A program made the translations under genes and the position numbers. Positions 8,535 through 17,993 of a DNA stretch of 64,000 nucleotides are shown piece by piece (within the stretch, counting starts at the first letter, position 1; every line of letters begins with the position of its first letter). Under the pieces are notes generated by a model. That model was not told the DNA's origin and did not search any database. It saw only the letters and a program-made list of their open reading frames with translations. The stretch comes from Bog-473 sp963764305 (GTDB lineage Bacteria; Actinomycetota; Acidimicrobiia; Acidimicrobiales; RAAP-2). The stretch covers positions 558,001-622,000 of the forward strand of contig CAVXSD010000010.1 in the NCBI GenBank assembly GCA_963764305.1, read 5' to 3'.

Positions 8535-9023
8535 TTACGCCAGCTTTGCACGTCACGTGTGGTCTCGACCCGTCCCAGGCTGATCGGGTACTGGTGTGCG
8601 TGAGCCAGCACCCCTGCGGAATCGGGCGGAACGATGCCATCACCCGCGGCCGCGGCATGACGCCGGTCGCCGGACTCCTCTCGCCGCGTCGATCGGCCCG
8701 TCGAGCCGTCAGGGTGCATTGTCGTGAACGTTCTCAGCGTGTGTGGCTGAGCACGCGTCCATCGCCGTGGCACGCTATGGCGCTGACTCAGTTCAAGTCG
8801 GAATTGAGGTTCAAGTCAGAGTTGAGCTGACCCGAAATCATTGCCTGGCGAGAAGTGGACGGTTCGACGGGCCCAATGACCTTGTGCCGTCGGTCCAGCC
8901 GCAGCAACGTCGTGAGACCCTTGGTCTCACACGCTCCGCGCGAGGTGCATGCGCTGGAACGTGACAGCCACCCAGAGCCTGCGCTCCCGACCTCGGGAGA
9001 GCTGCTCTGAGCCTGGAGGCGAG
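8535..9023. other. Intergenic stretch without a supported gene
   Basis: About 490 bp of moderate GC. Short open frames exist on both strands but show neither family sequence nor a good ribosome binding site. A small direct repeat, TTCAAGTC-AGAGTTGAG against TTCAAGTCGGAATTGAG, sits at 8788-8827. I see no RNA gene here. Confidence 0.5.
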
Positions 9024-9710
9024 TTACGCGCTCAGGCGCTTCTTCGTTCGAGAGAACTCCCTCTGTTTGGTGGCCTTGCGCCAGTCAGGGTACGCGTCGC
9101 CGAAGACCTGTTTGGGCTGCGCAGTGCCGGGCTTCCACTGCACGGCGTAACCACCCTTGTCGATGGTGAATGCGGCCTTGAGAACTCCCAAGTGGTCGAA
9201 CTTGCTCTTGGCCGGTGCGAGGTCGTCGAAGAAAGCGGGGGTCACAAAGTTGCTCACGGTGACCGAGCCGATCGCGTAGGTCGAAGATTCGACCGGATCA
9301 CATGCCTCCTGGGCCCACAGGAGGTTGTCCGTACCGAGGACCCAGACATCGCAGGCGATGTCGGCGGCCGCTTCACAACACTCGTGGCTGAGACATTGCG
9401 CAACACTCACCAATGGATTCGAACCCAGATATTGGAGGCACGGGTCGACGAGAATGGTACCGAACTTGACTCCACTGTTCGTCTCGCTGTGGTAGCCCAA
9501 GGCACCCGGTTCGGTCTTGTCCTGGTCCATCAGGGTGATGACGAGGTCTCCCGGCTGAGCCTTGCCACCCGTAGGGAGCACACTCCACGTCAACGTCGTC
9601 AGGCCGTAGGCAGGGCAGAAATCCTTGCTCATTTGCTCGTTGATGGCCGTGGTCATCTCTTCGAGTTGGCTGGCATTGACCTTGTCGGTTCCGAGCTCCG
9701 TGTAGAACAT
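9024..9710 (-). CDS. Conserved hypothetical protein with an HExxE metallopeptidase-like motif
   Basis: 228 residues without signal peptide or membrane segment. The centre carries LSHECCEAAADIACDVW, in which His109-Glu110-x-x-Glu113 resembles a zincin-like helix. It is followed by YAIGSVTVSNFVTPAFFDD, a block I recall from uncharacterised actinobacterial proteins with the same SHE..E....D pattern. The C-terminus is basic (KQREFSRTKKRLSA). GC is lower than in the purine genes. It lies 112 bp downstream of a nucleoside-phosphorylase-like gene on the same strand, so the two may be co-expressed. Function unknown; protease activity is only suggested by the motif. Confidence 0.6.
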   Translation of the reverse strand: MFYTELGTDKVNASQLEEMTTAINEQMSKDFCPAYGLTTLTWSVLPTGGKAQPGDLVITLMDQDKTEPGALGYHSETNSGVKFGTILVDPCLQYLGSNPLVSVAQCLSHECCEAAADIACDVWVLGTDNLLWAQEACDPVESSTYAIGSVTVSNFVTPAFFDDLAPAKSKFDHLGVLKAAFTIDKGGYAVQWKPGTAQPKQVFGDAYPDWRKATKQREFSRTKKRLSA

Positions 9711-9822
9711 GTCCGTTCTCCTCCGCTGAGTTTGTGCTGTGTACGTTGCTGTGGCCTACTTGAGATTGGTTGGCTCACGACGCCGGGTCGTCAACGAGCA
9801 CTTGGGAATCTTTGCTCCTCCC

Positions 9823-10947
9823 TCACAGGGCGGCGACGATCGCCCAACAGACAATGGCACTGCAGACCGAGCTCCACAAGCCGTACCCCTTGTAGATGTT
9901 GCCGGCCAGAGCTGTCTGTTGCTCCAGGGTCAGTCCCGTTGAGTCGATCTGGGGATCCGAGACGTTGCGAACGATCACATAATTGGGTGCATCTGCACCG
10001 AGTTCTTTGCACACCATCCCCAGCACGGCATCGCCCATCTCGGAAAGGTCACCCTTTCCTTCGAGACCATACGTGTCGGCCGTGTTGTCGAAGCCGAAAA
10101 AGTCGGTCGTCAGGATTCCGGTCCGCGCAGACCGCGCTGAGATGATCTTCGGTGGGCGGGTGTTGTCCTTGGGCAGCATGGCGGCGTTGGTGGCGAAAAG
10201 TGACTCCGCCGTTGTGAACTTGCCACTCGATACCTCGGTCCCGCACGAAAAGGAATCGCCGTTGAATTTCTTGAATTCCCTCTTGCAATCGAAGGTCACA
10301 AACCGGCTGACAATGACATCGCCGACCTCCGACGCCGGGCCGATGCCTCCACCCGTACCGGTGGTGATCACCCACGAAGGTTGGCAATCCGCGATGAGTT
10401 GCTTCCAGACCACCGCGTTGGCCAGAGCAGGTCCGTCCTGGGACATGTGCGAGTCCGACTTGAACAGTGTGACCTGCTTGGATCCGATTCGATTCGTCCA
10501 ATACGTGCCGAGGTGATTGGCTTGTCTGGCGGGGCAGCCCGCTGACATGGTCTTCGAGATGACATCGAAATTCTTCGTGTAGGGCTTCCACCCCGACTTG
10601 CTGTCGACGCCCGGCGTCATCACTTGGCTCAACGCGTGGCCCTCGTCCACGGTCCACGTGACGATGAGAACATCTGATCTCGGTAGAGACTCACCAGCTG
10701 GCTCCGACCCGACCACCGGTGCGAGGTTCTTCGGCCATGGGACGGTCACATAGTGCGACAGTCCCTTGGCGGCCAAGGGTGCCTGACGTGCGAACGCGGC
10801 ACCGGTCGCGCCCTCAGAGTCATAGTCGATCAACTCCCTGGTGATGGACTGGTCCCGTTGGGCGACCGGAACTTCATCTGCCCGTGGAGTTTCCTTCTCG
10901 ATTTGCAGTCCCAGATTTCGTTGAGCCCATTCGGCGCCAACAGTCAT
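9823..10947 (-). CDS. Nucleoside phosphorylase superfamily-like protein
   Basis: 374 residues from the ATG at 10947, which is preceded by a strong GAGGGGGA ribosome binding site. The core resembles the PNP/MTAN fold: VLIVTWTVDEGHAL near residue 90, WVITTGTGGGIGP (phosphate/nucleobase loop), EVGDVIVSRFVTFD, and near the end DLSEMGDAVLGMVCKELGADAPNYVIVRNVSD, corresponding to the E-M-E/D segment of these nucleosidases. The tail after about residue 340 is hydrophobic and small-residue rich (SSVCSAIVCWAIVAAL), possibly a membrane anchor. It is larger than housekeeping MTA/SAH nucleosidases (about 230 residues), as in the stand-alone or effector versions seen in accessory DNA. The substrate is unknown. 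Confidence 0.65.
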   Translation of the reverse strand: MTVGAEWAQRNLGLQIEKETPRADEVPVAQRDQSITRELIDYDSEGATGAAFARQAPLAAKGLSHYVTVPWPKNLAPVVGSEPAGESLPRSDVLIVTWTVDEGHALSQVMTPGVDSKSGWKPYTKNFDVISKTMSAGCPARQANHLGTYWTNRIGSKQVTLFKSDSHMSQDGPALANAVVWKQLIADCQPSWVITTGTGGGIGPASEVGDVIVSRFVTFDCKREFKKFNGDSFSCGTEVSSGKFTTAESLFATNAAMLPKDNTRPPKIISARSARTGILTTDFFGFDNTADTYGLEGKGDLSEMGDAVLGMVCKELGADAPNYVIVRNVSDPQIDSTGLTLEQQTALAGNIYKGYGLWSSVCSAIVCWAIVAAL

Positions 10948-11062
10948 CGATCCCCCTCGACTCTCTGACACTGCTTCAAGTTGACAGCCTGCATTTTTCC
11001 GCCCGGTGCGGCAATTTGTCAATGGTGTATCCATTTGGACGAAGGGAGTGAATCAGGATCAG

Positions 11063-11098
11063 CCCTTCCTTCTGCCCTTCCTTCCGCCCTTCTTTCTG
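11063..11098 (+). repeat. Pyrimidine-rich tandem repeat, 12-bp unit, three copies
   Basis: Three near-identical 12-bp units (CCCTTCCTTCTG and variants) between the phosphorylase-like gene and pyrE. The strand asymmetry is strong, with almost no purines on the plus strand. No gene reads through it. Confidence 0.8.
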
Positions 11099-11169
11099 CC
11101 GAAGAGAGCGGCCACGGTGCGAAACGGCGATCGGAGACGCCGGCGCCGATCGGCGACGCTCGTCCGGAC

Positions 11170-11730
11170 TCAGGCGCCTTCGAAGGGGAAGCCGAGATCG
11201 GGCGCGGTCAGGAGCGCGCGGAAGGGGATCCCCTCGGCCGCCGCCATGGCCTCGACCGTGCCGCCCCGGTCGACCACCGCCACCAGCAGGACCACCTCGC
11301 CGCCGGCTTCCTGCACGGCGTGGGCGGCCTCGAGCAACGACGAGCCGCGCGTCACCGTGTCCTCGGTGACCACCACCTTGTCCCCCGGGTCGAGCGCGCC
11401 GGCGATGCGGCCGCCTCCGCCGTGATCCTTCGCCTCCTTGCGCACGCTGAAGGCCTTCAGCGGGCGACCCCGCGTCGCGGCCACGCCGGCGGTCACGAAG
11501 GCGACGGGGTCGGCGCCCATGGTGAGTCCGCCGATCGCCGTCGCGTCGGCCGGGATCACCGAGAGCACGGCATCGGCCACCAGCAGCATCGCCTCGGGCC
11601 GGCAGACCGTCTGCTTGGAGTCGATGAACCAGCCGCTCTTGCGCCCCGACTTGAGGGTGAAGTCACCCGTCTTGACCGAGTGCGCCAGCAGGTGGTCCCG
11701 CAGGCCGGCGAAGTCGTCGGGCCCGCTCAC
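11170..11730 (-). CDS. pyrE: Orotate phosphoribosyltransferase
   Basis: 186 residues that transfer ribose-phosphate from PRPP to orotate, giving OMP in pyrimidine synthesis. The PRPP-binding motif is VVVTEDTVTRGSSLLEA (residues about 118-134). Family blocks LKSGRKSGWFIDSKQTVCRP and GGLTMGADPVA are present, and the Lys/Arg flexible loop is RKEAKDHGGGG. The ATG shares bases with the purM stop (ATGA), so pyrE is the last gene of the purL-purF-purM-pyrE segment. Confidence 0.93.
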   Translation of the reverse strand: MSGPDDFAGLRDHLLAHSVKTGDFTLKSGRKSGWFIDSKQTVCRPEAMLLVADAVLSVIPADATAIGGLTMGADPVAFVTAGVAATRGRPLKAFSVRKEAKDHGGGGRIAGALDPGDKVVVTEDTVTRGSSLLEAAHAVQEAGGEVVLLVAVVDRGGTVEAMAAAEGIPFRALLTAPDLGFPFEGA

Positions 11731-12743
11731 GTGAAGCGGACACCGCTGCCGGCCACCACCCCGCCGATGACCGAGGCGGGCTGCCCGGCCTCCGCCAGCG
11801 TGCGCAACGCCGCGTCGGCCGCACCGGCATCGAGCACCAGCGCCATGCCGAGGCCGCGGTTGAAGACCCGGTCCATCTCATCCCCGGCGACCGACCCCAG
11901 GCGCTGGATCTCCCCGAACACCGGTGGCTCCTCCCAAGCCGACCGCTCCAGCACGGCGCCCAGGTCGCCGGGCAGGGCCCGCGGGAGGTTGCCCACGATG
12001 CCACCGCCCGTGATGTGCGCACAGGCGTGCAGCGAGTCGCCGAGCGCGCCGCGCACGGCGAGCACGGCGGGGGTGTAGATCACCGAGGGGCGCAGCAGCT
12101 CGTCCGCCACGCTGTGGTCGGCTCCCGGCCAGGCGGGGTCCCCGAGCTCGAGGCCGGCCCGCTCGAGCAGCACCTGGCGGGCCAGCGTGTAGCCGTTGGA
12201 ACGCAGACCCGGCGAGTGCAGCCCCACGACGACGTCGCCCGCCCGCACCCGCTCGGGGCCGAGCTGGGTCCCCTGCTCGACCACGCCGACGGCGAAGCCG
12301 GCCAGATCGAGCTCGTCGCGCGGCATGACCCCGGCGTGCTCGGCCGTCTCGCCGCCGATCAGCGCGCAGCCCGCCTGGCGGCAGCCCTCGTGCACGCCCC
12401 CCACCACCGTGGCCACCTGGTCGGGGTCGACGTTGCCCGTGGCGATGTAGTCGAGCATGAAGAGCGGCTCGGCGCCCACGCACACGAGGTCGTCGACGCA
12501 CATGGCGACGAGGTCGATGCCGACCGTCCCGTAGCGGCCGGTGTCGCGGGCGATGACCATCTTGGTGCCCACGCCATCGGTCGAGGCGACCAGGACCGGC
12601 GCCCGGTAGCGGGCGAGGTCGAGCGGGAACTGGCCCCCGAAGCCACCGATGCCCGTCACCATGTCGCGCAGGCGCTCGACGGCGGCGTCACCGGCCGCGA
12701 TGTCCACACCGGCGCCGGCGTAGGTGGCGCCGCCCTCACTCAC
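11727..12743 (-). CDS. purM: Phosphoribosylformylglycinamidine cyclo-ligase (AIR synthetase)
   Basis: 338 residues. It closes the imidazole ring, converting FGAM to AIR with ATP. Visible blocks are the N-terminal YAGAGVDIAAGDAAVER, STDGVGTKMVIARDTG, CVDDLVCVGAEPLFMLDYIA, LIGGETAEHAGVM, LHSPGLRSNGYTLAR and HITGGGIVGNLPRALP, all in the PurM-family order. The start is the GTG at 12743, since no ATG fits and the homology begins at that point; a longer open frame upstream only shadows purF. It begins 5 nt after the purF stop and its own stop overlaps pyrE. Confidence 0.95.
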   Translation of the reverse strand: MSEGGATYAGAGVDIAAGDAAVERLRDMVTGIGGFGGQFPLDLARYRAPVLVASTDGVGTKMVIARDTGRYGTVGIDLVAMCVDDLVCVGAEPLFMLDYIATGNVDPDQVATVVGGVHEGCRQAGCALIGGETAEHAGVMPRDELDLAGFAVGVVEQGTQLGPERVRAGDVVVGLHSPGLRSNGYTLARQVLLERAGLELGDPAWPGADHSVADELLRPSVIYTPAVLAVRGALGDSLHACAHITGGGIVGNLPRALPGDLGAVLERSAWEEPPVFGEIQRLGSVAGDEMDRVFNRGLGMALVLDAGAADAALRTLAEAGQPASVIGGVVAGSGVRFT

Positions 12744-12748
12744 GATGG

Positions 12749-14188
12749 TCAGACCCCGGGGAGCGCGGCCTGGTGGGGCGTGAGCGCCGGCTCGGGTCGC
12801 CGGAGCGTGACGGGCACCGGGGGGACGGGGGTCGGGTAGTCGCCCGTGAAGCAGGCGTCGCAGAACCCGCCGTCGGCGCCGATGGCCGCCTTCAGGTTGT
12901 CGATGGTGATGTAAGCCAGCGAGTCCGCGCCCAACGTCCGCGCCATCTCCTCGACGCTGTGGTCGGTCGCCAGCAGCTCCTCGGGCGACGGAGTGTCGAT
13001 CCCGTAGAAGCAGGGCCAGCGCCAGGGTGGCGAGGAGATGCGCAGGTGGACCTCGGCGGCGCCGGCCTCGCGCAACATGCGGATGACCGACCGCTGGGTC
13101 GTGCCGCGCACGATGGAGTCGTCCACCACCACGAGCCGCTTGCCCGCGACGGCGTCGGTGAGGGGGTTCAGCTTGCGCCGGACGGCGTCGGCCCGCTCCT
13201 GCTGGTCGGGCGCGATGAAGGAGCGCCCGATGTAGCGGTTCTTGACCAGGCCCTGCCCGTAGGGGATGCCGCTGGCCCGGGCGAAGCCCTCGGCCGCCGG
13301 GACACCCGACTCGGGCACCCCCATCACCATGTCGGCCTCGGCCGGCGCCTGCAGCGCCAGCAGCTCGCCCATGCGGCAGCGCGTCTCGTGGACCTCCCGG
13401 CCGTAGAGGCGGCTGTCGGGCCGCGCGATGTAGGCGAACTCGAAGATGCACAGCCGCGGCTCCACGTCGCGCAGCCACGGGATCTCGATGCTGGTGGGGC
13501 CGTCGGCGTCGATCACCACCATCTCGCCGGGCGCGACCTCGCGCACGAAGGTGGCGCCGATGACGCTCAGTGCGGGGGTCTCGGAGGCCAGCACCCACCC
13601 CTTGGGCGCGTCGGCGGGGCCGAGCCGTCCGAGGCAGAGCGGGCGGAAGCCGTAGGGGTCGCGCACGCCGAAGAGGCGCTCGGAGCTCATGAGGACGAAC
13701 GAGTACGCACCCTCGAGGATCGGGAGCACGGCCTGCAGGGCGGTGGCGAGGTCCTCGGTCTCGGGAAAGGACTGCATCAGCAACTCGGCCACCACGTCGC
13801 TGTCGGTGGCGATGGAGCCCGGCAGCATCCCGGCCTTCTCGGCCAGCGCGGATGTGTTGGTCAGGTTCCCGTTGTGCCCGAGCGCGAAGCCGGCGCGGCC
13901 GACCGGGCGGTAGACCGGCTGGGCCCCGGCCCAGTCGGAGGAGCCGTGCGTCGAGTAGCGGGTGTGCCCGATGGCGAGATGCCCCTGGAGCCCCGAGAGG
14001 GTGCGCTCGTCGAAGACGGTGGCGACGAGGCCCATGTCCTTGACGACGGTGACCGTGTCACCGTCGGCCACCGCCATGCCCGCGGACTCCTGCCCGCGGT
14101 GCTGCAGGGCGAACAGACCGTCGAAGGTGAGGTTGGCCACCCTCATCCCGGGCGCGTACACCCCGAAGACACCGCAGGCTTCCTTCAC
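12749..14188 (-). CDS. purF: Amidophosphoribosyltransferase
   Basis: 479 residues; first committed step of purine synthesis (PRPP + glutamine to phosphoribosylamine). The catalytic Cys5 follows a four-residue leader (MKEA-CGVFGV), so the enzyme needs propeptide removal. The Ntn glutaminase domain fills the first 230 residues (ALQHRGQESAG, GHNGNL). The PRTase domain carries the PRPP loop VVVDDSIVRGTTQ near residue 350. Further cysteines (RLCIFEF, PPWRWPCFY, FCDACFTGDY) fit the [4Fe-4S]-containing Bacillus-type enzyme. purL lies 73 nt upstream. Confidence 0.96.
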   Translation of the reverse strand: MKEACGVFGVYAPGMRVANLTFDGLFALQHRGQESAGMAVADGDTVTVVKDMGLVATVFDERTLSGLQGHLAIGHTRYSTHGSSDWAGAQPVYRPVGRAGFALGHNGNLTNTSALAEKAGMLPGSIATDSDVVAELLMQSFPETEDLATALQAVLPILEGAYSFVLMSSERLFGVRDPYGFRPLCLGRLGPADAPKGWVLASETPALSVIGATFVREVAPGEMVVIDADGPTSIEIPWLRDVEPRLCIFEFAYIARPDSRLYGREVHETRCRMGELLALQAPAEADMVMGVPESGVPAAEGFARASGIPYGQGLVKNRYIGRSFIAPDQQERADAVRRKLNPLTDAVAGKRLVVVDDSIVRGTTQRSVIRMLREAGAAEVHLRISSPPWRWPCFYGIDTPSPEELLATDHSVEEMARTLGADSLAYITIDNLKAAIGADGGFCDACFTGDYPTPVPPVPVTLRRPEPALTPHQAALPGV

Positions 14189-14261
14189 GCGTCACCCATT
14201 GTCGCACAGCCCTGCCCCATCAGGCCTGCGCCGTCACGGCCGCCCCGTCACGGCCGCCCCG

Positions 14262-16595
14262 TCACGCTTCGCCCAGGGCGAGCGCCAGGTTGCCCTCGTG
14301 CGCCTCGCGCAGGACCTCGATCGGGAGGTCGACCAGGCCGCCCAGGGTGAACCGGGCGCCGCCCGCCGGACCCAGCACGGCGGCCGGGATCCCGCTCGCC
14401 GCAGCCAGGCGGCACAGCTCGTCGGGATCACCCGTCGCCACCACGAAGCGCGACGGGAGCTCGGTGAAGAGCTCGGCCGCATCGTCGAGCTCGAGCGTGC
14501 AGCCGGTCCCGGCCGCGGCGGCCATCTCGGCCAGTGCGGTGGCGAGGCCGCCACCCGATACGTCGTGGACGGCGTGCACCAGCGGCTCCCCGTCCCCGCC
14601 CCGATCGCCGTCCCCGCCCCCATCGCCGTCGCCGTCGACGGCGCCGGCCACCTGCGCGGCCACCTGCGCGGCCACCTGCGCGGCGACGAAGGCGCACGCC
14701 GCGGCGTGCGACGCGAAGTCGACGGACGGGACGCTTCCGGTGCGGTGGTCCCGGCGCTCCGTGGCCCAGCGCGTCCCCTCCAGGGGGACCGCGCCGTCCG
14801 CCGCGGTGCGCGGCCCGACCAGCACCACGGTGTCACCGTCGGACCACGCCGGCCCGGGCGGCGGCGCATGCACGGCGTCGACGAGGCCGAGCAGCCCGAG
14901 CACGGGGGTGGGGTCGATGTCGGACCCGCCGCTCTCGTTGTAGAAGCTGACGTTCCCGCCGATGATCGGCAGCCCCAGCGCGCGGCAGGACTCGGCCATC
15001 CCGTCGATGCACTCGGCGAGCTGCCACATCACCTCGGGGTGCTCGGGGTTCCCGAAGTTCAGGCAGTTGACGACGGCGACCGGGGTGGCACCGACGCAGG
15101 CCAGGTTGGCCACGCCCTCGGCCAGCACGAGCGCGGTGCCCGCTCGCGGGTCGAGCGCGCAGGCCCGCGGGTTGGAGTCGGTCGTCAGGGCCACGCCGCG
15201 CACCGAGGGCGGCAGCCCCGGTCCGGCCAGGCGGAGCAGCGCGGCGTCGGCACCGGGCCCGGCCACGGTGTTGAGGAAGAGCTGGTGGTCGTACTGGCGG
15301 TAGACCCAGCCCGGCGAGCGCAGCAGGGCCAGGAGATCGCCGGCACAGTCGTCCGGCGGTGCAGGAGGCGCCGCTGCGGCGGCCGCCGGCGCCCGGCGCG
15401 GGCGGTCGTAGAGCGGTGCGTCGTCCGACAGCGAGGCGGCGGGTACGTCGGCCAGCACCGGGCCGTCCATCCCGTCACGGATGCGCAGGCGGCCGCCCCC
15501 GTCGGGCTCGGGCTCGGTGACGGTGCCGATGACGGTGGCCCGCACCTCCCACTTGGCGCAGATGGCCGCCACCGCCGGCCACGACTCGGGGGTGACGATG
15601 GCCAGCATGCGCTCCTGGCTCTCGCTGGTCATGACCTCCCAGGGCTCCATGCCCTCCTCGCGCCGGGGCACGGCGGAGACGTCGACGTCCATGCCGACGC
15701 CACCGCGCCCCGCCGTCTCGCTGGTGGCACAGGCCAGCCCTGCGCCACCGAGGTCCTGGATCCCCACCACGAGCTTGGTGTCGAGCAGCTCCAGGCAGGC
15801 CTCAATCAGCCGCTTCTCCTCGAAGGGGTCGCCCACCTGCACGCTCGGTCGCTTGGTGTCGTCGGCCGCGCCGGCCTCGTCGCCGCTGAAGCCGGCCGAG
15901 GCGAGCACGCTGACGCCGCCGATGCCGTCGCGCCCGGTGCTCGAGCCGAGCAGGACCGCCAGGTTGCCCGGCCCGGACGCGATGCCGAGCACGAGCCGAT
16001 CGACCGGCAGCGCGCCCATACAGAGCACGTTGACGAGCGGGTTCTGTGTGTAGCAGGGGTCGAAGGTCAGCTCGCCCCCCACCGTCGGCACCCCGACGGA
16101 GTTGCCGTACCCCGAGATGCCGCTCACCACGCCCTCGACCAGCCAGCGCTGCCGGGCGTCGTCGGGCGACCCGAAGAAGAGCGGGTCCATGACGGCGAGC
16201 GGACGCGCGCCCATGGTGAAGATGTCGCGCAGGATCCCGCCCACGCCGGTGGCGGCGCCCTGGTAGGGCTCGATGGCCGACGGGTGGTTGTGGCTCTCGA
16301 TGCGGATGGCCACCGCGATGCCGTCCCCGGCATCGATCACCCCCGCGTTCTCGCCGGGACCGACGAGCACCCGCGGCCCCTCGGTGGGCAGTCGCCGCAG
16401 GTGCAGCCGGGACGACTTGTAGGAGCAGTGCTCGCTCCACATCACGGCGTAGAGGGCCAGCTCGAGATGGTTGGGCGGCCGGCCCAGGATCTTGCCGACG
16501 GCCTCGAACTCGTCGTCCGTCAGGCCCAGCGCCCGGTGCAGCGGCTCCCCGGCGGGCGAGTGGTCGGGCGTCAGTGCCCCGGCCGGAGGAGTCAT
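14262..16595 (-). CDS. purL: Phosphoribosylformylglycinamidine synthase subunit PurL
   Basis: 777 residues, the usual size for the small-PurL type that works with PurS and PurQ. It converts FGAR to FGAM using ATP and the ammonia released by PurQ. Diagnostic blocks include MWSEHCSYKSSR, RIESHNHPSAIEPYQGAATG, GGILRDIFTMGARP, VEGVVSGISGYGNSVGVPTVGG and VGIQDLGGAGLACATSE. Near residue 630 there is an unusual low-complexity insert (VAAQ repeated, then a Gly/Asp-rich stretch) ahead of HAVHDVSGGGLATALAEMAA. It is separated from purQ by three unrelated genes but shares strand with the rest of the cluster. Confidence 0.96.
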   Translation of the reverse strand: MTPPAGALTPDHSPAGEPLHRALGLTDDEFEAVGKILGRPPNHLELALYAVMWSEHCSYKSSRLHLRRLPTEGPRVLVGPGENAGVIDAGDGIAVAIRIESHNHPSAIEPYQGAATGVGGILRDIFTMGARPLAVMDPLFFGSPDDARQRWLVEGVVSGISGYGNSVGVPTVGGELTFDPCYTQNPLVNVLCMGALPVDRLVLGIASGPGNLAVLLGSSTGRDGIGGVSVLASAGFSGDEAGAADDTKRPSVQVGDPFEEKRLIEACLELLDTKLVVGIQDLGGAGLACATSETAGRGGVGMDVDVSAVPRREEGMEPWEVMTSESQERMLAIVTPESWPAVAAICAKWEVRATVIGTVTEPEPDGGGRLRIRDGMDGPVLADVPAASLSDDAPLYDRPRRAPAAAAAAPPAPPDDCAGDLLALLRSPGWVYRQYDHQLFLNTVAGPGADAALLRLAGPGLPPSVRGVALTTDSNPRACALDPRAGTALVLAEGVANLACVGATPVAVVNCLNFGNPEHPEVMWQLAECIDGMAESCRALGLPIIGGNVSFYNESGGSDIDPTPVLGLLGLVDAVHAPPPGPAWSDGDTVVLVGPRTAADGAVPLEGTRWATERRDHRTGSVPSVDFASHAAACAFVAAQVAAQVAAQVAGAVDGDGDGGGDGDRGGDGEPLVHAVHDVSGGGLATALAEMAAAAGTGCTLELDDAAELFTELPSRFVVATGDPDELCRLAAASGIPAAVLGPAGGARFTLGGLVDLPIEVLREAHEGNLALALGEA

Positions 16596-16724
16596 GGCCC
16601 CATCAACTTAGTCGCCGACCGTTTCGACCCGGCCTTCCCGCACCTCGCGACCGCGTACGCACGCCGTGAAGGGAGTCCGGCTCGCTACGCTCTGACGATT
16701 GCACGAAGTGGGAGGGGGTTCGCC

Positions 16725-17993
16725 ATGTCCGGTCCCGGAGCAGGCCACGCCGAGTCGAGTGGGCCGATCGTGATCGATCCCGCCGCGCCCTATGGGTACT
16801 CCCGTGAGGCAGGCCTCCAGCAGCGCTTCGAGCAGGCCGCGGCGGCGCTTCTCGCCTCCGACGGTTGGAGCGGGGCCGGGTCCAAGGAGCTCGTCGCGGA
16901 CTTGGCGCTCGAGGGTGGTGGCGTCAAGGGCATCGGGATCGTGGGGGCCGTGTCGGCGCTGGCCGAGGCCGGCTACCGCTTCCAGCGCGTGGCCGGCACG
17001 AGCGCCGGGGCCATCGCGGCGTCGCTCATCGCCGCCATCTCCAAGAAAGGCGACCCCATGACGACGCTCCAGGGGTACCTCGACAATTTGGCCTTCACCG
17101 AGTTCATGCCCCAGGGCAAGGTGCACGCGTTCTTGGACCACCACTTCGGCAACTCCGGCGAGATCCTGTCCTCGGCGGAGGTCCTGACACACAAGATGGG
17201 TGTCTACGACGGCGCGTACCTGTCCACATGGCTCGAGCCGATCATGCACGACCTCGGTGTGCACACCTTCGCGGATCTCAAGATCACACCCGAGGAGGAC
17301 CCCGGGATGAGCCTCCCCGAGAGCCACCGCTACCGGCTCCTCGTGCACACCTCGGACGTGACCCGCGGCCAGCTCGTGCACCTGCCGTGGGACTACGACC
17401 ACTACGGGCTCGATCGCGACGCCCAGGACGTGGTCCACGCCGTCCGCGCCTCCATGTCCATCCCTTTCTTCTTCGAGCCGGTCAAAGTCACGGCGCAGCC
17501 GGCCGAGGTCGACGTGCCGAGCCCCGGGGGCGGGACGGTCTCCACCCGCTACGCCGGCGGCACGGTGACCTGGGTGGACGGAGGAATGCTGCGGAACTTC
17601 CCCATCAACGCGTTCGATCGCGCCGACGGCGGGGAGCCCCGCTGGCCCACCATCGGGGTGAAGCTGTCCGCCCTCCAGACCGAGTACGCGGCCACGCGGG
17701 CGGCGGACAGTGCCTTCGGCGAGGCGCGGGCCTGCCTGCACACCATGATGGGCGAGTGGGACGCCTACAGCGTCGACGCCGCCACGGCCGGGCGCACCAT
17801 CTTCGTGGACAACGCCGGGATCTCGACCACGGACTTCGACCTCAGGCCCGACCAGCGGCACCAGCTCTTCCTCAACGGCGTCACGGCCGCCACCGCCTTC
17901 GTCATCGAGATGGGTACGCGGGGCAGGGTCCCGCGCAGCGGCACCGAGGCGCGCCAGCTCGTACGGGCGCGGCCGGGCACGGGCGCGCGCTAG
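16725..17993 (+). CDS. Patatin-like phospholipase family protein
   Basis: 422 residues with the patatin Ser-Asp dyad. The oxyanion loop is LALEGGGVKGIG (about residue 60), the nucleophile elbow GTSAG is near residue 93, and the acid is in VDGGMLRNFPINAF near residue 285. The start is the ATG at 16725 after GGAGGGGG. It is transcribed opposite to the pur genes around it, so it is probably expressed independently. Such enzymes release fatty acids from phospholipids or lipid droplets. No signal peptide; cytoplasmic action is expected. Confidence 0.88.
   Translation: MSGPGAGHAESSGPIVIDPAAPYGYSREAGLQQRFEQAAAALLASDGWSGAGSKELVADLALEGGGVKGIGIVGAVSALAEAGYRFQRVAGTSAGAIAASLIAAISKKGDPMTTLQGYLDNLAFTEFMPQGKVHAFLDHHFGNSGEILSSAEVLTHKMGVYDGAYLSTWLEPIMHDLGVHTFADLKITPEEDPGMSLPESHRYRLLVHTSDVTRGQLVHLPWDYDHYGLDRDAQDVVHAVRASMSIPFFFEPVKVTAQPAEVDVPSPGGGTVSTRYAGGTVTWVDGGMLRNFPINAFDRADGGEPRWPTIGVKLSALQTEYAATRAADSAFGEARACLHTMMGEWDAYSVDAATAGRTIFVDNAGISTTDFDLRPDQRHQLFLNGVTAATAFVIEMGTRGRVPRSGTEARQLVRARPGTGAR

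Noticed and set aside
8546..8830. Small plus-strand gene ending in two FKSEL copies
   Set aside because: No ribosome binding site and no family sequence; the C-terminal repeat reflects a short DNA repeat.
13962..17993. A very long plus-strand open frame (over 1300 codons) across purF and purL
   Set aside because: Only its last 422 codons (from 16725) encode a recognisable protein, the patatin. The rest is the Arg/Gly/His-rich complement of purF and purL.
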